Origin: Symsagittifera roscoffensis
Taxonomy: Eukaryota; Xenacoelomorpha; Acoela; Convolutidae
Assembly: GCF_963678635.1 (NCBI RefSeq)
Contig: NC_087068.1
Location: 37,643,436 to 37,707,435 of the forward strand
Reading direction: 5' to 3'
Length of the DNA stretch: 64,000 nucleotides
In this document: one piece after another, positions 12,609-24,657 of the stretch
Layout of the letters: every line of letters starts with the position of its first letter
Numbering within the stretch: the first letter of the stretch is position 1
Program-made: the position numbers and the translations under genes
The notes under the pieces: model-generated
Told to the model about the DNA's origin: nothing
The model's input: the letters and a program-made list of their open reading frames with translations, nothing else
Databases searched by the model: none

Positions 12609-13053
12609 CGAAAATAAACATTGCTTTTGGATTTGTTTTATGTAATTTAGAAACTGGCAAATATCGTGATTTCTACGCTCATGAAAATAACACACTTTTA
12701 GATAAATCTATGCTGCTTTGCGATCGTTTTAACACGCAGCTTCTACTATGCAAAGATCGAAACGAAAACCATTTCCCCAAAAGTGTTACAGTCTAGGGGA
12801 GACGTTACTCAAAAAACTGGATGGGTTCATTTTTGAGTATACCAAAGAACAAACTTTATTCAAAAATGTTTAGACATTTTATCCTTTGAATCAATTTGCG
12901 TGCCATCCGAAGAAAAAAAACAACCAAATAAATAATTTTGATCGGAACTCATGAAGCCATATACGTGTCACTTTCATCGAAATTTTTTGACAAACCCAAG
13001 TTTTTGTGTGACAAAGATCTACAGTGCGTCAATATTAACTTTGTGGCAAACTT

Positions 13054-14814
13054 CAAAATCTGGTCATGCAGGATCTTGAACTTTGAAAATCATTAAAGAA
13101 GTGAAGGATTCAAGAATTTTTCTGAAGAGTTATCACACATTTGGGTATCGGGTTGGGGATAAAAAGAGTCTTTGATTTTTTATCAAACGGTTTCGAGCAA
13201 TTTCAATTTTTCGAGAATAAACAAAGTTTTTTTCCTTGTCAGGTGTAATTCAGCCCTGAGTTTAAAGATTTGATGCTCAAAACTTGGTTCAAAATAAATT
13301 TTTTCATTGAGTTAGTTTCTCTAAAGAGACTTTTTCTTATTCGAGAAATTTTGTTTTGTACATCATAATCGTCCAACAAATTATGAAAAAAGTAAAAATC
13401 ACCATTTGTTCCGTCAACAAGGAAATTGCACGCACGGAATATTTTTTTGTTTCTTACAGAGTAACTCGAGAATTTCAAATATTTTTTGAACGATTTTTTT
13501 AAATCATGATTAAGGTTTATGAAAAATGATAAACAGTTCACTTTTAGAAAATGTGAAGAGTTCACTTTTAGAGTCTGGTTGGTCGATTTCCAACAAACAA
13601 TTTTACTAAAAGAATAATCAGTTCTAATTGGTTGACTTTCTCCGTGCAATAGTAAATGAAAGTCTTTTAATTCTGTTTTTCTTTTACTTTAAAAGTAATT
13701 GCTCTACACTTTGTATAACTACTTGAAATTATTTTCAAATGTTTTCAAAAAATCCAATTTTCAACATTTCAATTTTATTAACTTTTTTTGGACATTTTAA
13801 ATATCCCAATTTTCAAGGAACCATGTGATTTTATTTAGTTTTGCTCTATGCTAAATCTCCCAGTTTTCCTCTCAGATGGTAACACTCAACTGGAATGTGA
13901 AAGTGAAGAGCGACGACTGCAGTATGATGTCAAAACGCTGCCCGACATCGCAAGAGTTGCGTTTGAGGAGCTGTTTTTGTCCAAAATGTAGCTACTGTAC
14001 TTACAACCAGCAAGAATTGAATTTCCATGCGAGCAAGAAGTACATTAAGTCAACCCCAAAGTCAACAAATTGTGTATTATGCAGGAAAGAATTCCCAAGC
14101 TAATATTCACTTCAACAACATCGTTAAGAAAATCACGGGTTGAATGCGAGGAAAACTAGTGATTCTGTTGCTGGTTTGAATAAAATCTTGGACAACGAGG
14201 AAGATAGTGATCAGCTACGAAATAAGTTGAATGCCTGTCAACACTTCTTAACGGTTACCGAGAGAGAAAATGGACGCCACAAGGTATTCAATTTTCAACT
14301 TTCAAAACTAGATCCGAATCTACTCAATGAAAATAGGATCAAGTCTTTGAAAAACTTGATTGCATAGCGAAAATAAACATTGCCTTTGGATTTGTTTTAT
14401 GTAATTTAGAAACTGGCAAATATCGTGATTTCTACGCTCATGAAAATAACACACTTTTAGATAAATCTATGCTGCTTTGCGATCGTTTTAACACGCAGCT
14501 TCTACTATGCAAAGATCGAAACGAAAACCATTTCCCCAAAAGTGTTACAGTCTAGGGGAGACGTTACTCAAAAAACTGGATGGGTTCATAATTGAGTATA
14601 CCATAGAACAAACTTTATTCAAAAATGTTTAGACATTTTATCCTTTGAATCAATTTGCGTGCCATCCGAAGAAAAAAAAAACAACCAAATAAATAATTTG
14701 GATCGGAACTCATGAAGCCATATACGTGTCACTTTCATCGAATTTTTTTGACAAACCCAAGTTTTTGTGTGACAAAGATCCACAGTCCCTCAATATTAAC
14801 TTTGTGGCAAACTT
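13054..14814. repeat. tandem duplication, copy 2 (1.76-kb unit)
   Basis: Second copy of the preceding unit. The polymerase relic runs from this copy directly into the unduplicated downstream part (14815 onwards), so copy 2 sits at the original junction. Few differences separate the copies, so the duplication is younger than the decay of the gene. Confidence 0.93.
13239..13649 (-). pseudogene. second, frameshifted copy of the 155-aa frame
   Basis: Copy of the frame at 11423-11890 inside the second duplicated unit. Its first 120 or so codons match with a few substitutions, then a frameshift truncates it at 136 codons. Confidence 0.3.
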
Positions 14815-17448
14815 GGAATTGTTGGCGGAAAAAATATAGCCGAAACGCGATCAAAATTTATGAAAAATGAAAATAAAATCAAAAAGTGGCTACGCACTAT
14901 TTTCAGCACCTTTACTGAACGAGGCAGTTTCAATAAGAGCGAAGCAAGAGAGTATAATGAGGAAGTAACAGACGCATCTACTCAATTTCCTAGGAATTAA
15001 AAAAATCAGTTGACTGATTTGATGCAACATCTAGAGAAATACACCAACACTCCACCAGTATTTGGTTTCAACAGCGGTCCGTATGACATAAACCTTATTA
15101 AATAATACCTCATTCCCACCTTATCAACTAAAAAATTTTGAACCTCCACTTATCAAGAAAGCAAAAAACTTTGTTTCCTTCAATTCTGGAGATGTTCAGC
15201 TTCTGGAAAATATGGACTTTTGAGTGGAGTTACTAATTTAGACTCTTTTCTAAAAGCTTAAAAAGCCAGTAAGATAATAGGATTCTTTCCATACGAGTAG
15301 TTTGATACTCCCAAAAAGCTTGGCGAGCAAAAACTAACCTCGTTTCATGACTTCGACAGCAAACTGAAGAATAGCAACCCTCTCGAACAAGAGTTTGATT
15401 ATTATCAAAAACTTTTTAACAGTGGATTAACTGAAGAGCAAGCCTTGAAAAAACTCAGCTTTAGAACCAAACCACCTACGGGGTTCAAAAACTACAACTA
15501 CCATAAACCTATCTGGGAACAGGAAAATTTTTTTATAGTGGTATAACAACAAGGCTGCACACTACCGAATCTAGCAATTATCTGTCTACAAAAGTCAACC
15601 GACTATAAAATTTACTTATCCTCTTCGAGTGATAGCGACTTGGTTGAAAAAAAATGGGAAGATATGACCGGTGGTCCATCAATTGTTTTGACGAGGAAAG
15701 CAGTAGCAAACGAGATGTTTATTCGAAAATCAAACAACTTGTGTAAATCAATCGTTGGTATTGATGCTAGTCAACTCCATCCTTATTCTCTATGTCAGGA
15801 TATGCCCACAGGCTTGTATACGAGATGGGACTACAATGAAGAAACATCAAAATTCAAGGCAAGGCAAAATCGAGTTCGAACGTCCGAAAACATGGTCATA
15901 TATTTTTTCAAGCAACAGGACATGAATATAAAATTGAGAGTTACTGCACTACAGGAACAAAGAAAAAAATTGAATTCTTTAGAGTTGATGGTTATTGCAA
16001 CCAATGTAAGCATGTTTTTGAAGCAATTTTGTTGTTATTTCCATTTTTGTTTTTATCAAGAAGCTAGACCAAACCTAACTGATGATGATGTCAAACGAAG
16101 AACCAAGAAAAGAAAAATGGACGAGCTTCGAAAAAATTCAGTTTGAGAAAAAGGATACTCTATAGAAGGAATGTGGAAGTGTTGTTAGTGGGATATCAAT
16201 TTAAAAACAACTTAGACGTGAAAAATCATGTTAGAACCCACTTTGGCTTCAAAATACATCTTTTTTCCAATTCACTACAGCAAAACATTATAGACTGAAC
16301 AATGTTCAGCTACGTGCAAGGCCATCCAAGTATTCTAGTAAAGGAAAAATCTCCGTTTCTCCATCTACTTTCAAAAATATTGGTGATACCAGAAACTATA
16401 TTGGGGAATATATGCAGACATGTGCGGAAGAAAACGATTTGTGAAAACAACGGCAACGAATGTTAATATCGAGATTCAAATTGACCAGCAGTTTATTTAC
16501 TACTCTACTTTTCAACTTTTACCTGGATCTAGGACTACATTGTACAGAAGTTATCGAATTTCAAAGTTTTCAACAGTTTTGTTCAGTCTGTTGTTGATGC
16601 TAGGCGAGGCGGTGATGAAAATGCATTATCTGATGAATAGGCCGAAACAAAGAAATAGTTCCTACGGCTATCAAAAAAAGGACATATCAAAGCATACAAT
16701 GACAGAATATCTTGGAGACGAAAAAACCCATAAAGCTATTAAAAGTCGGTTCCTCAAGAACCAACTATATGGGATTCTTTATACTACAGTATTGCAAGTT
16801 GCGAATGTTGGAGCTGTATTTTAAATTTTTCGATAAATTTTCTGATGTCAACAAAGTCGAAGAACTCAAAGTGGATACAGATTCCCTCTATTTGGCTCTG
16901 GCAGAAGAAAATTTAGATAAATGTATCTTTCCCAGCAAGCGAGCAGAACGCACTGAAAAGCGAAGCAAGGTTTGTCCAGACGATTTTGGAGCAGATGCGA
17001 TAACCAACTTTTCCCCCCGTACTTGCTGCTCTAAACCTTTGAAACATGACAAGAGAGAACCAGGATTGTTAATATAGGAGTTCACATGCAACAAAAGTCA
17101 TGCCTGTGTAGTAAAACCTACTGATGTTACTATAGTAAAGATCAAAATTACAAGTTTAGCAGTAAAGGATTGAACTAACGCGCATTAGAAGTCTTTAGAG
17201 ATGGTCCGATTGCAAAGAATCGGCAAGTACGGGATGAGGCAGTGAATTTGAAGTCGACGGATTGTGGATTTAAAATGATTAACCATGCAGTCGCAAATTA
17301 TGAACAGACTAAAAAAGGACTGAGCTCTTTTTACCCTAAACGGGAAGTTGAATGTGATGGAATAGATACTAAACCTCTAAATTTATTTTTAAAAAACTAT
17401 GTTAAAAAATTGGTCACGATGCTGTACCTTTTTACATTTTTTCTATAG
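13876..17448 (+). pseudogene. decayed protein-primed-type DNA polymerase B (Polinton/Maverick-like)
   Basis: A disrupted coding region with many stops and frameshifts. In order: the zinc-finger block (13876-14103), the GRHKVFNF block (14140-14367), an exonuclease-like block with FGFNSGPYDINLIK (about 15060-15105), a palm-side block with GGPSIVLTRKAV and SIVGIDASQLHPYSLCQDMP (15670-15810; IDASQLHPYS corresponds to family-B motif A, DxxSLYP), and a motif C block, VDTDSLYLAL (about 16870-16900). The tail at 17242-17448 has YEQTKKGLSSFYPKR. Polintons encode a protein-primed polymerase B used to copy the element; assignment to that group is by remembered family resemblance. No integrase, ATPase or capsid gene was found next to it. 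Confidence 0.75.
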
Positions 17449-17885
17449 TTAGCTTTTCAACAATTTTTTCAACAATCCTTTTTAAACGCTGCGTTTGGGT
17501 TGATTTTTTATTGTTTTTTGATTAAGAAAACGTTTAGAATCCTAAATAATGGAAAAATCGTGTGTTAAAAATTTTATTCTCGAAACTTACCATCTTACCA
17601 TCTGGAACAATGAAACCTATAGCCAATCTTAGTGTTTTGAAAATCTATTCCCGCGTAATACATCGATGAAATTTACAAATTAGGTAACGCGCGCCGAAAG
17701 TTTTGCGAAAAAACAAGACATTTCTACACAAAATTTTAAAAAAACCGTTTTTCTTACCTTTCTCATACCTTCACTCAAACCATGAAACGTTACCAATTCT
17801 ATTCCTTATCTTAATACATTGAAAGGTCTATTCCCTATGTTGATATTAGGGTGAAGACAGGATACTTTTTAGCCTCTGCTCATAC
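17449..17885. other. AT-rich DNA, no feature recognised
   Basis: Stretch between the polymerase relic and the next retroelement fragment; no coding or repeat signal seen. Confidence 0.4.
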
Positions 17886-17914
17886 ATGGAGATCTTCACC
17901 TCCCTCCACGCTGA

Positions 17915-18100
17915 ACTGCCCCAACATACACTACTGTCCTGAGTGCAATAAGAAGGTCAGATACAGGTGAAAAGGTGTGGAATGTGAAAACTGTTTGAAC
18001 TGGTATCGTGTAAAACGCGGCGATCCATCAGATGATGAGAATCGAATTATAAGTGAAACCGTCTGGTACGGTAGAAAATGCATCCCGATAGAGGAGAAAA
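17915..18100 (+). pseudogene. PHD-like zinc-finger fragment of a retroelement
   Basis: The translation shows a Cys pattern of PHD type: YCPECNKKV, then VECENCLNWY, then VWYGRKC where the first Cys of the last pair is replaced by Gly. One stop interrupts the first part. PHD/ESAT-type fingers are known at the N terminus of some CR1-like LINE proteins, so this is probably the 5' end of such an element. It runs in frame into Penelope-like sequence at about 18110. Confidence 0.45.
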
Positions 18101-18105
18101 AAAAG

Positions 18106-19060
18106 TCAGTGCATCAAGCTAAGTGTTTTCTCCGTTACGTTGACAATATAGTGAGAGCAGTGGGGTGGGGGTGATCCTGAAAAAGCTCTACGGGCAGCAA
18201 ACTTAATACATCTAAATTTACAGTCACAATAAAGACACCAAACACAAATGGGAAAATTGGCATCTTTGGATGTACAAATCAGTCTAGAGAAAAACAAGAA
18301 AATGAATTTTGTGTTGTATCAGAAAAAAACAAATACAGGTATCATTGTAAAGTTTCGAAGTTGTGCTTCCTTTCAGTACAAAAAAGTGTGATTGAAGAAA
18401 CTGTTCACTGGGTTTTACGCAGTACGTCAACATGGGACGATTATGATAAAGCGATGGAAATCAGCCGTAAACAGTGGTTGGATAACCAATAACCGGTAAG
18501 TTGGTCGTCGCGGGTTGCATCGCAAGGCCTTGAAAACATCAACAGGGAGGGCAAATACAAGAAGAAAATGGCTGAGAAAACGAAGCCCCGTGATTATAGC
18601 AGCGATTAACCGCCCATCTTGATGGTTTGACATTGGGGAAAGCACAGTCAGATATTAGCAAAAAAAAGCGCGACAATACCAAAGCGAAGATTCATATCAC
18701 GATGAGGTAAATGAAAACTTGTATGCATTCTTTAAAATCCTCCTTTTTCATTGAACTGAAATCATAAGTGGTGGTGTACAGACTTGAATGTTTTGGGTGC
18801 AAATCTATCTAGATTGGCCAGACGGTCAAACATCTCTTCACAAGGATTAAGGAAGACAGAAAAGAAGATACCACAGTTCGACAGCTTCTAACGCAGTGTG
18901 GTCGTGATAGTTGTAAGTCGGAGTTTAATTGAAAATAATCGAAAGTTAATTTCTTTAGAGGCGCCGCTTATTAGGAAAGAGAAACCAGCAATTAAGAAGC
19001 TCGACGAGTTCAGATGTAGGGAGCTGACACTAAGGCTTTAGTTCCAGAATCGAAAAATTT
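18106..19060 (+). pseudogene. Penelope-like element, 3' part (RT end and GIY-YIG)
   Basis: A truncated and frameshifted relic. It begins with RYVDNIVRAV, corresponding to the YVDD-type catalytic block of a reverse transcriptase with the second Asp replaced by Asn, and continues with LNLQFTIKTPNTNGKLA and a WLDNQ block near 18475. Near 18770-18850 a second domain reads VVYRLECFGCKSI, stop, IGQTVKHLFTRIKE, which matches the beginning of a GIY-YIG endonuclease. The ending near 18990-19040 contains KLDEFRCRELTLRL. Order and spacing (RT then GIY-YIG) are those of Penelope-like elements. The 5' part of the RT is missing. Confidence 0.68.
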
Positions 19061-19357
19061 GGGCTAAAACAAAGAACTATATTGAGTTAACTTACATGTT
19101 AGCATAAATTTAGCAACAAAACAAAGTTGTAATAACAAAATGGTGAAAGCTCTCAAAAGGTTGCGACCAAATGAATAAAACTGTTACATAATATTTGTTT
19201 CATAACTTAAGTAATAATTGTGAAATTGCGATTGATTAAGTTTTTTAAGTTTCGAATTAATGATGTGTATGACAGGTTTCATGTTCTTTATATAGTTTGT
19301 ATTCATAGTTGAAATTTTTAAAATCTGAAATTTTAAAATTTTCAAAATAATAAAAAT
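19061..19357. other. AT-rich spacer between retroelement relics
   Basis: No gene seen; may include the 3' tail of the Penelope-like element. Confidence 0.35.
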
Positions 19358-21550
19358 GCGGAAAGTGCAAGCAGGCCGACAACCTCGGTGACGAAGGCAT
19401 TTGGATTAAATACGAGCACTACCGACGTTGCTTCCATGCTGACGCCCACATTGATTACGATTCTCTGAAAAACGATATCATTTCTTCGGTCAGGGAAGCT
19501 CTAGCAAGCTCTGCGACTGCATCAGAAGCGACTGGAACAAAAGTGGCTCGAACAACTCGTGTGCAGAACTCTTTTTCACAGAGAAATCAGTACGAAATCC
19601 GTATTGATGGAAAATCCGAACTTGATGCCCCTAATGCCGCAGAACGAATTGAGAATGACCGCCAGACCATATCGAATGTGCTCACATACCTAGATGAAGG
19701 TCATGAGCTCGGACATATCGACAATATTGAACGACTCGGAAGATTTGACAAAGGCAAAAAACGGCTACGAACAGTTCTCGTAAGGTTAAAAACAGAATTT
19801 GTCCCACAAAAGATATTAGCAAAAGCGTATCTGATGAAAGACTATGACAAAAAATTCTACCTTTCCCCGTATCTTTCCGAAAGTGACAGGAAAATAGAAC
19901 AAAAAATTTTGAAAAAAACGACGTGAACTAATCGATGTAGAAAAAATTGACAGACGAGTTCTCAAAGTCCACAATTTGAAACTGTACCACCGGAAAAAGT
20001 TAGTCGAAATAGACTGACTATCACCAAGTTCACGAAATCAGGCGAGTAAACACGGACGTCTTTCTTTTTTAACAATAAACGCACGATCTATTGCTAAATT
20101 CAATGCAATTGATTGCTTACGGATTGAAGCATTTGCATATAAACCTTCAGTAATCAATGTGACAGAATCATGGTTGGAAGATTCCAAGCATGAATCACTT
20201 TTCATGGAATATCGGGGTACACTATTTCCCGCAGAGACAGATCACATAAAAGTGGTGGTGGTATCTTGATGTACAAGAAAAATGATTTTGAAGTTATTCA
20301 GCACATCAAACCAAGTTTCAACAGTTTTGAGTATCAAAAAATCCAATGTCAGTTTCAACGAACAACTTACCTGGGTGGTTTCATTATATCACCCCCAGTA
20401 CAGGATTACGAAGAGAAAGATCTCATAAATGACATATCACAGAACATCATGGTTATTACTGAAGAAATTAGAAACAACAACATTTTAGTTATCACAGGTG
20501 ATGCAAACATACTAGATCTCTCAACTTTCACAGAAGAAATCCAGTTGACCAACATGGAATGTGAACCAACACGAGAAGACCGCTTGCTGGATGTGTTACT
20601 CGCAAATAGACCTCGGTGTTACTCGGTCGAAGTTTTAAGTTCAACCGTTCAGAGTGACCACAAAGCAATTTTTGCTAAACCAACACAATTGCACATTGTC
20701 CGTGCTATCAGACGTACACACCATTTTCTTGACCGTCGCCGTCAAAACAAAGAAGCACTTCACAAAGCAATCCTGGAAATTGATTGAGCAGAAGTTCTAG
20801 AACAAGAACTAGACAATGTGTATACACAATTCGCCAAAAGGTACGTGCAGTAATACAGAGGAATATATTGGTTATGAAATGAATATGTCAGACGGAGATC
20901 CACAATATGTGTCTCCACTAATAAAAACACTTCTTAATTGGCGTGGTCGCTATTTCGGACAACGCCGCCTCAGAGATGCAAACAACCTATCAGATAGAAT
21001 AGGAACCATAATGGCCAGAAACAGATCTAGTGAATTGGCAGAATCGTCTAGCGGCACTTCAAAATGGTGGCAAAAAGTGAAAGACATTGTTAACCTGTCA
21101 AACACCAGAGAAGGTGAGACCCGAAGAGTTGAATGAGTATTTCGCCGATATAAACATTGACCCGAGGTATATATTTACTCCAAAGAGAACTACTGTAACC
21201 AAAATCCCTCCAATTACCACTGCAGAAGTTCATCGAGCACTGAAACGGCTGGAGAAAACGAGTAGTGGACCGGATGGACTACACTTGTGTTTCTTGAAAG
21301 AATATGCAGACGAACTCAGTCCTATTATAGCCACATTTTTTAATCGATCAATCATCGAAGGAAAAGTTCCAATTCTTAAGAAGTCTGCTTACATTTTACC
21401 GATTCCAAAGAGAACCGACTATCGCCCAGTGTCAGTTACCCCTACTCTGGCTCATTTGTAAGAACGAATTTTTTTGGATAAGTATTTGGCACTTGTCATA
21501 GAATCTCATCTCTCCAATTCGCAGTTTGCTTTCAGCAAAGGAAGTTCCAC
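19358..21550 (+). pseudogene. CR1-like LINE, 5' part: zinc finger, endonuclease, start of RT
   Basis: A broken LINE. It opens with a finger-like block (CGKCKQADNLGDEGIWIK), followed by an ORF1-like region at 19543-19926. After a frameshift comes an apurinic-type endonuclease: NARSI near 20080, VTESWL near 20160, a GDAN block near 20500, REDRLLDVLLANR near 20570 and SDHKAI near 20655. Then the RT N-terminal part with TSSGPDGL near 21260 and YRPVSV near 21420. Stops or shifts occur near 19926, 20266, 20787 and 21461. The frame runs to 21550, where a solo LTR interrupts it inside the motif that reads FSKGSST. In-frame continuation resumes at 22449. Confidence 0.8.
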
Positions 21551-22448
21551 TGTAACAGTCGCCTACTGCAGTCACATATGAGGCTTAAGAAAAATAGGCC
21601 CTATAACCATTGGCTCAAGAGTCAGGGACACTATCTCTTGTGTTTTTCTACCTCAAGAACGGTCGGAGCCAATTCGGTTCGCTTGCGACATGAGACTAGA
21701 ACCCGTTACAGCTTAAAGGCTACTACCAAAACATCCCCCCACTCTAGAAAATAAGAACGTTCCCATTATTAGGTCTCGAAATACCCAAAATACACAAACG
21801 CCGTTAAAAACAGGGTCGGAACAATCCGTTAAGTTACTTTTATATTGGACAGTGGAACTTTGATCCATTTCAGATGGATCAACCTAAAACTCGCCTTATC
21901 TCAACATAACAATCATAAAACACACTCGAGAAATTTAAATTGGGAACTCACATGTTGATGTACTCGAGTACAGGGAGTAATTAAATTGGTAAGCAACTCA
22001 AGAATTAGGTAATATAACTAAATAAGTTTAATACTGGTCAGTTTTGGTAACAGAAGTAAATTCTGGCTCTAGAATTGGAGTTTTTATATGAACCATTGGG
22101 ACACTCAAGCTGTCCACCTTTCCATTGAAGGTTCACTCTAGTTCGTTCCAAATAATCGTTCTTTCTTCTATTTATCGTCTCTCCTCCTATTTCGGGATAA
22201 GACAGCTCTACTCGTGTCCTATTTTATATCTGGAAATGGCGAATAGCAATTTCCCGCTGTTTTTCTTGAGTAATTTCCCGCAATTGTAAATTCGGATGTT
22301 CTGATTTTTCACTTTCTGTTTTCAGTTGGTACGAGAAAACTGAGCATGACAGGCTCCATTCGAAATTTTGAAAATTAAAATTCCACTCCAAAATTACGTA
22401 TTTTCGTGTCTCTCAAGGTCAAACTTCCAGACATGACCGACTGGCACA
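21551..22448. mobile_element. solo LTR (about 898 bp), related to the giant element's LTR
   Basis: It begins TGTAACAGTCG and ends CGACTGGCACA, an imperfect terminal inverted repeat. Its ends align with those of the giant element's LTR (TGTAACATTCG ... CGAATGTCACA), and it shares an internal AGATGGATCAACC. Removing it restores the LINE frame exactly. CAC precedes the left end and CACTG follows the right end, which gives a 3-bp CAC or, if the initial TG is counted with the target, a 5-bp CACTG duplication. There is no internal sequence or second LTR, so it is a recombination remnant. Its divergence from the main LTRs shows a different, older subfamily. Confidence 0.82.
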
Positions 22449-22930
22449 CACTGAAACCTGCCTTCTACAGATTCAGCACCATATAGGTGAGAACATAGAC
22501 AGAAAATGATGCAGATACGTGCGAACGTTTCTTGTTCACTTTTCAAAAGCGTTTGATTTGGTGAATCACAGCCTAATGCTAGATAAAATTGCCAAGTTGC
22601 CTTTGCCATCAGAAGTTTTTAATTGGTTTGTAGATTTTCTAGCAGATGGACAACAACGATTTGTTTTTGATGGACAGACAACAAATTTTCTGCGTATCAA
22701 TAGAGGAATACCACAAGGAACCGTCAGTGGACGTTTGCTTCTTGCTTTTTTCGTGGAAGATTTGAAACCAATAAACAGCCATGTTAGGTTATCCAAGTAT
22801 GCCGACGATGGCACTTTAACGGTCCCGGTGTATGAGGGTCATGGAGACAGCTCACTAGAAGAAATAAACAATATCCAGACTTGGTATCAGCAAAATTCAA
22901 TGGAAATCAATTTGAGTAAAACAATAGAAA
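22449..22930 (+). pseudogene. CR1-like LINE, middle part: RT catalytic core
   Basis: Continuation of the LINE after the solo LTR. It reads ETCLLQIQHHIGENIDRK, then an FSKAFDLVNHSLMLDKIA block (motif A, with the catalytic Asp of AFD), RGIPQGTVSG (motif B) and KYADDGT (motif C with both Asp). A stop and a frameshift lie near 22510. It breaks off after the codons for TIEM at the giant retrotransposon's LTR. Confidence 0.82.
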
Positions 22931-23852
22931 TGTAACATTCGCCCGGAAGATACATATCGACGGATAACAAAACTAAGTCTTAAGACGACTGGCTAGCGTC
23001 TAAACAGGGCTTTGCATGTTTTTCACCGTCTCTACCAAGCCAGTACTTTTCGGTGGTCTTTCTTACATCGGTTCGACAAAAACGTTACTGTTCTCCGGCT
23101 TCGACCAGAACGCTCAAATTAACTGAATTACATGCAAAAATTGTGAGCTCATGGCTGGGTCTCAGTATCCCCAGACCACGAGGTCACTCCTAAAAACAGG
23201 GCTACTACTTATTATATTACTATTGTTTTTGTTCAGTAGATAAAAATCATCATCTCCATCGAAGATGGATCAACCCTTTCCCCCCAACTCTTAGCACCTC
23301 ATCCTTGTCAAAACTAATCAAAACATCAGTTAAATTCAAGTCAGGACATGACAGGATGCTAAAAGTTTATGTGAGTTTATAAAAGTTTCCGTCCCGAGAC
23401 CCTTCCGGATTCTTGAATCCAGTGAATCAAGCTCCTTAAGTTCAATTTCACGCCAATCCGGAAGGCTGGTTCTCACCCTTCACCGTTGTTGGCAACGGCC
23501 TTGCAACTATTGTAGCAGCACAATAGTTGCAACTCGGAACGTTCTCTGCTATTCTGTAGTTCGTTGTCGTTTTCCAATCTCGATTTTCGTACTGTTCGCA
23601 ATCGCAGATAAAAGTTGTTCTCTTTTTTCACTCGTTTTCTTTTAAAATGGCCGTTTCAGCATTTCTCAGAAATGTGTCGTCATCATTCGAATTTTTGAAA
23701 ATTTAAAATACCAGAATATTCCAGCCCTCACCGTTTGGCTAAACGTTCCAAAAACACTCTTAATTCTTAAAAACCACCAATCCGGAAGGCTTGCTGCTAA
23801 AATTCCGAATTCTGCAGAGATTGCATTTTTCACATTCTGGTCGAATGTCACA
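22931..23852 (-). repeat. 3' LTR of the giant retrotransposon
   Basis: Direct copy of 46598-47517, bounded by TGTAACATTCG and CGAATGTCACA, which form an 11-bp imperfect inverted repeat. It contains two adjacent hairpins (23483-23498 and 23501-23532) and three copies of the CCTTCCGGATT motif; the copies at 23401-23411 and 23455-23465 are a perfect 11-bp inverted pair. The start could be 22933 if the first TG belongs to the target duplication. Confidence 0.93.
23483..23532. other. double hairpin in the LTR
   Basis: CCGTTG and CAACGG (23483-23498) enclose a 4-nt loop. Two nucleotides later TTGCAACTATTGT and ACAATAGTTGCAA (23501-23513 and 23520-23532) form a perfect 13-bp stem with the loop AGCAGC. 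The same pair is intact in the other LTR (stem at 47167-47198). It would fold in the RNA if it falls inside the transcribed part of the LTR. Confidence 0.7.
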
Positions 23853-23862
23853 TACTCCCCGG
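23853..23862 (-). promoter_or_regulatory. probable polypurine tract
   Basis: On the minus strand GGGGAGTA directly precedes the first bases (TGTGACATTCG) of the 3' LTR, the position where plus-strand DNA synthesis of LTR elements is primed. It is short but correctly placed. A perfect GGAC/GTCC-type palindrome follows at 23859-23871. Confidence 0.6.
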
Positions 23863-24657
23863 ACAGTCCGGTCAATGTCCTCATTGAATCGCGCAATGTT
23901 ACAGTGCCAGCGAACAGAATTTACAAAATGCACGAAATTACTCTTATCCACGTCATATCAACTCACTGCAGAATATAAATGGCATCATACTACATCACTA
24001 TAGCCTTCAAATTCTTTCATTAATCTGCACATTGAGAATATGACCTAAGATAAAACATCTTTTCTGACTTCCAGTGTCAATGTCCCGATGAAAACTTTTT
24101 CTCTTAGATTTAAAAGGTGTTGGCTTGCAGGACAGTCCTGCCAACCAACAAGCTAAAATTATCCTACTATGCTCCTTCCCTTCGGAAATTATGCTTGTTT
24201 ATTGTCCTGAATATTAAAACTAAGAAACTTTGTGGTTAGAAAGAACAATGTAACAACCTCCCTCTTCGAGAGATTACTCAAGTCTTTCATGTCACCACAA
24301 AGTGATCAGTTTTCCTAAGTGATTAAAAACAATCATGCAGGCTTGAATATTTAAATATACTCTTCTCTTCAGCCTTTCTAAATAAATAATAAGTGTCTCT
24401 AAAGCCACTTCTGCTAAAATCAAAATGCAAATTTATAAATGCAACAATTTCAGAACTCAACAAAATGTTTCGGTTTTCAATTACAACTTGGTTGCTTGGT
24501 TTCTCACTTGAGTTTTTCACACACATAAAACAATTCTGAGTTTTAACTTTTCTTCATCATTCCTTTGTTCTCTTCTTTTTTTGTCGTTTAGAAGTTCTAA
24601 AACTTCTAAATTCTTCTAATTTTCTTTCTTGTTGCCTCTTGTTTTCTCGACCATTCA
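23863..24657 (-). other. 3' untranslated region of the giant retrotransposon
   Basis: About 800 bp between the ORF2 stop codon and the polypurine tract. No coding frame of note on the sense (minus) strand. Confidence 0.55.

Larger units (their letters stand above)
11295..13053. repeat. tandem duplication, copy 1 (1.76-kb unit)
   Basis: The segment from CAAAATCTGGTCATGCAGG to TTTGTGGCAAACTT recurs 1759 bp downstream with only scattered substitutions and small indels. Copy 1 is followed at once by the start of copy 2, so this is a direct head-to-tail duplication. It carries the 5' part of a Polinton-type polymerase relic on the plus strand and a 155-codon frame on the minus strand. Confidence 0.93.
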
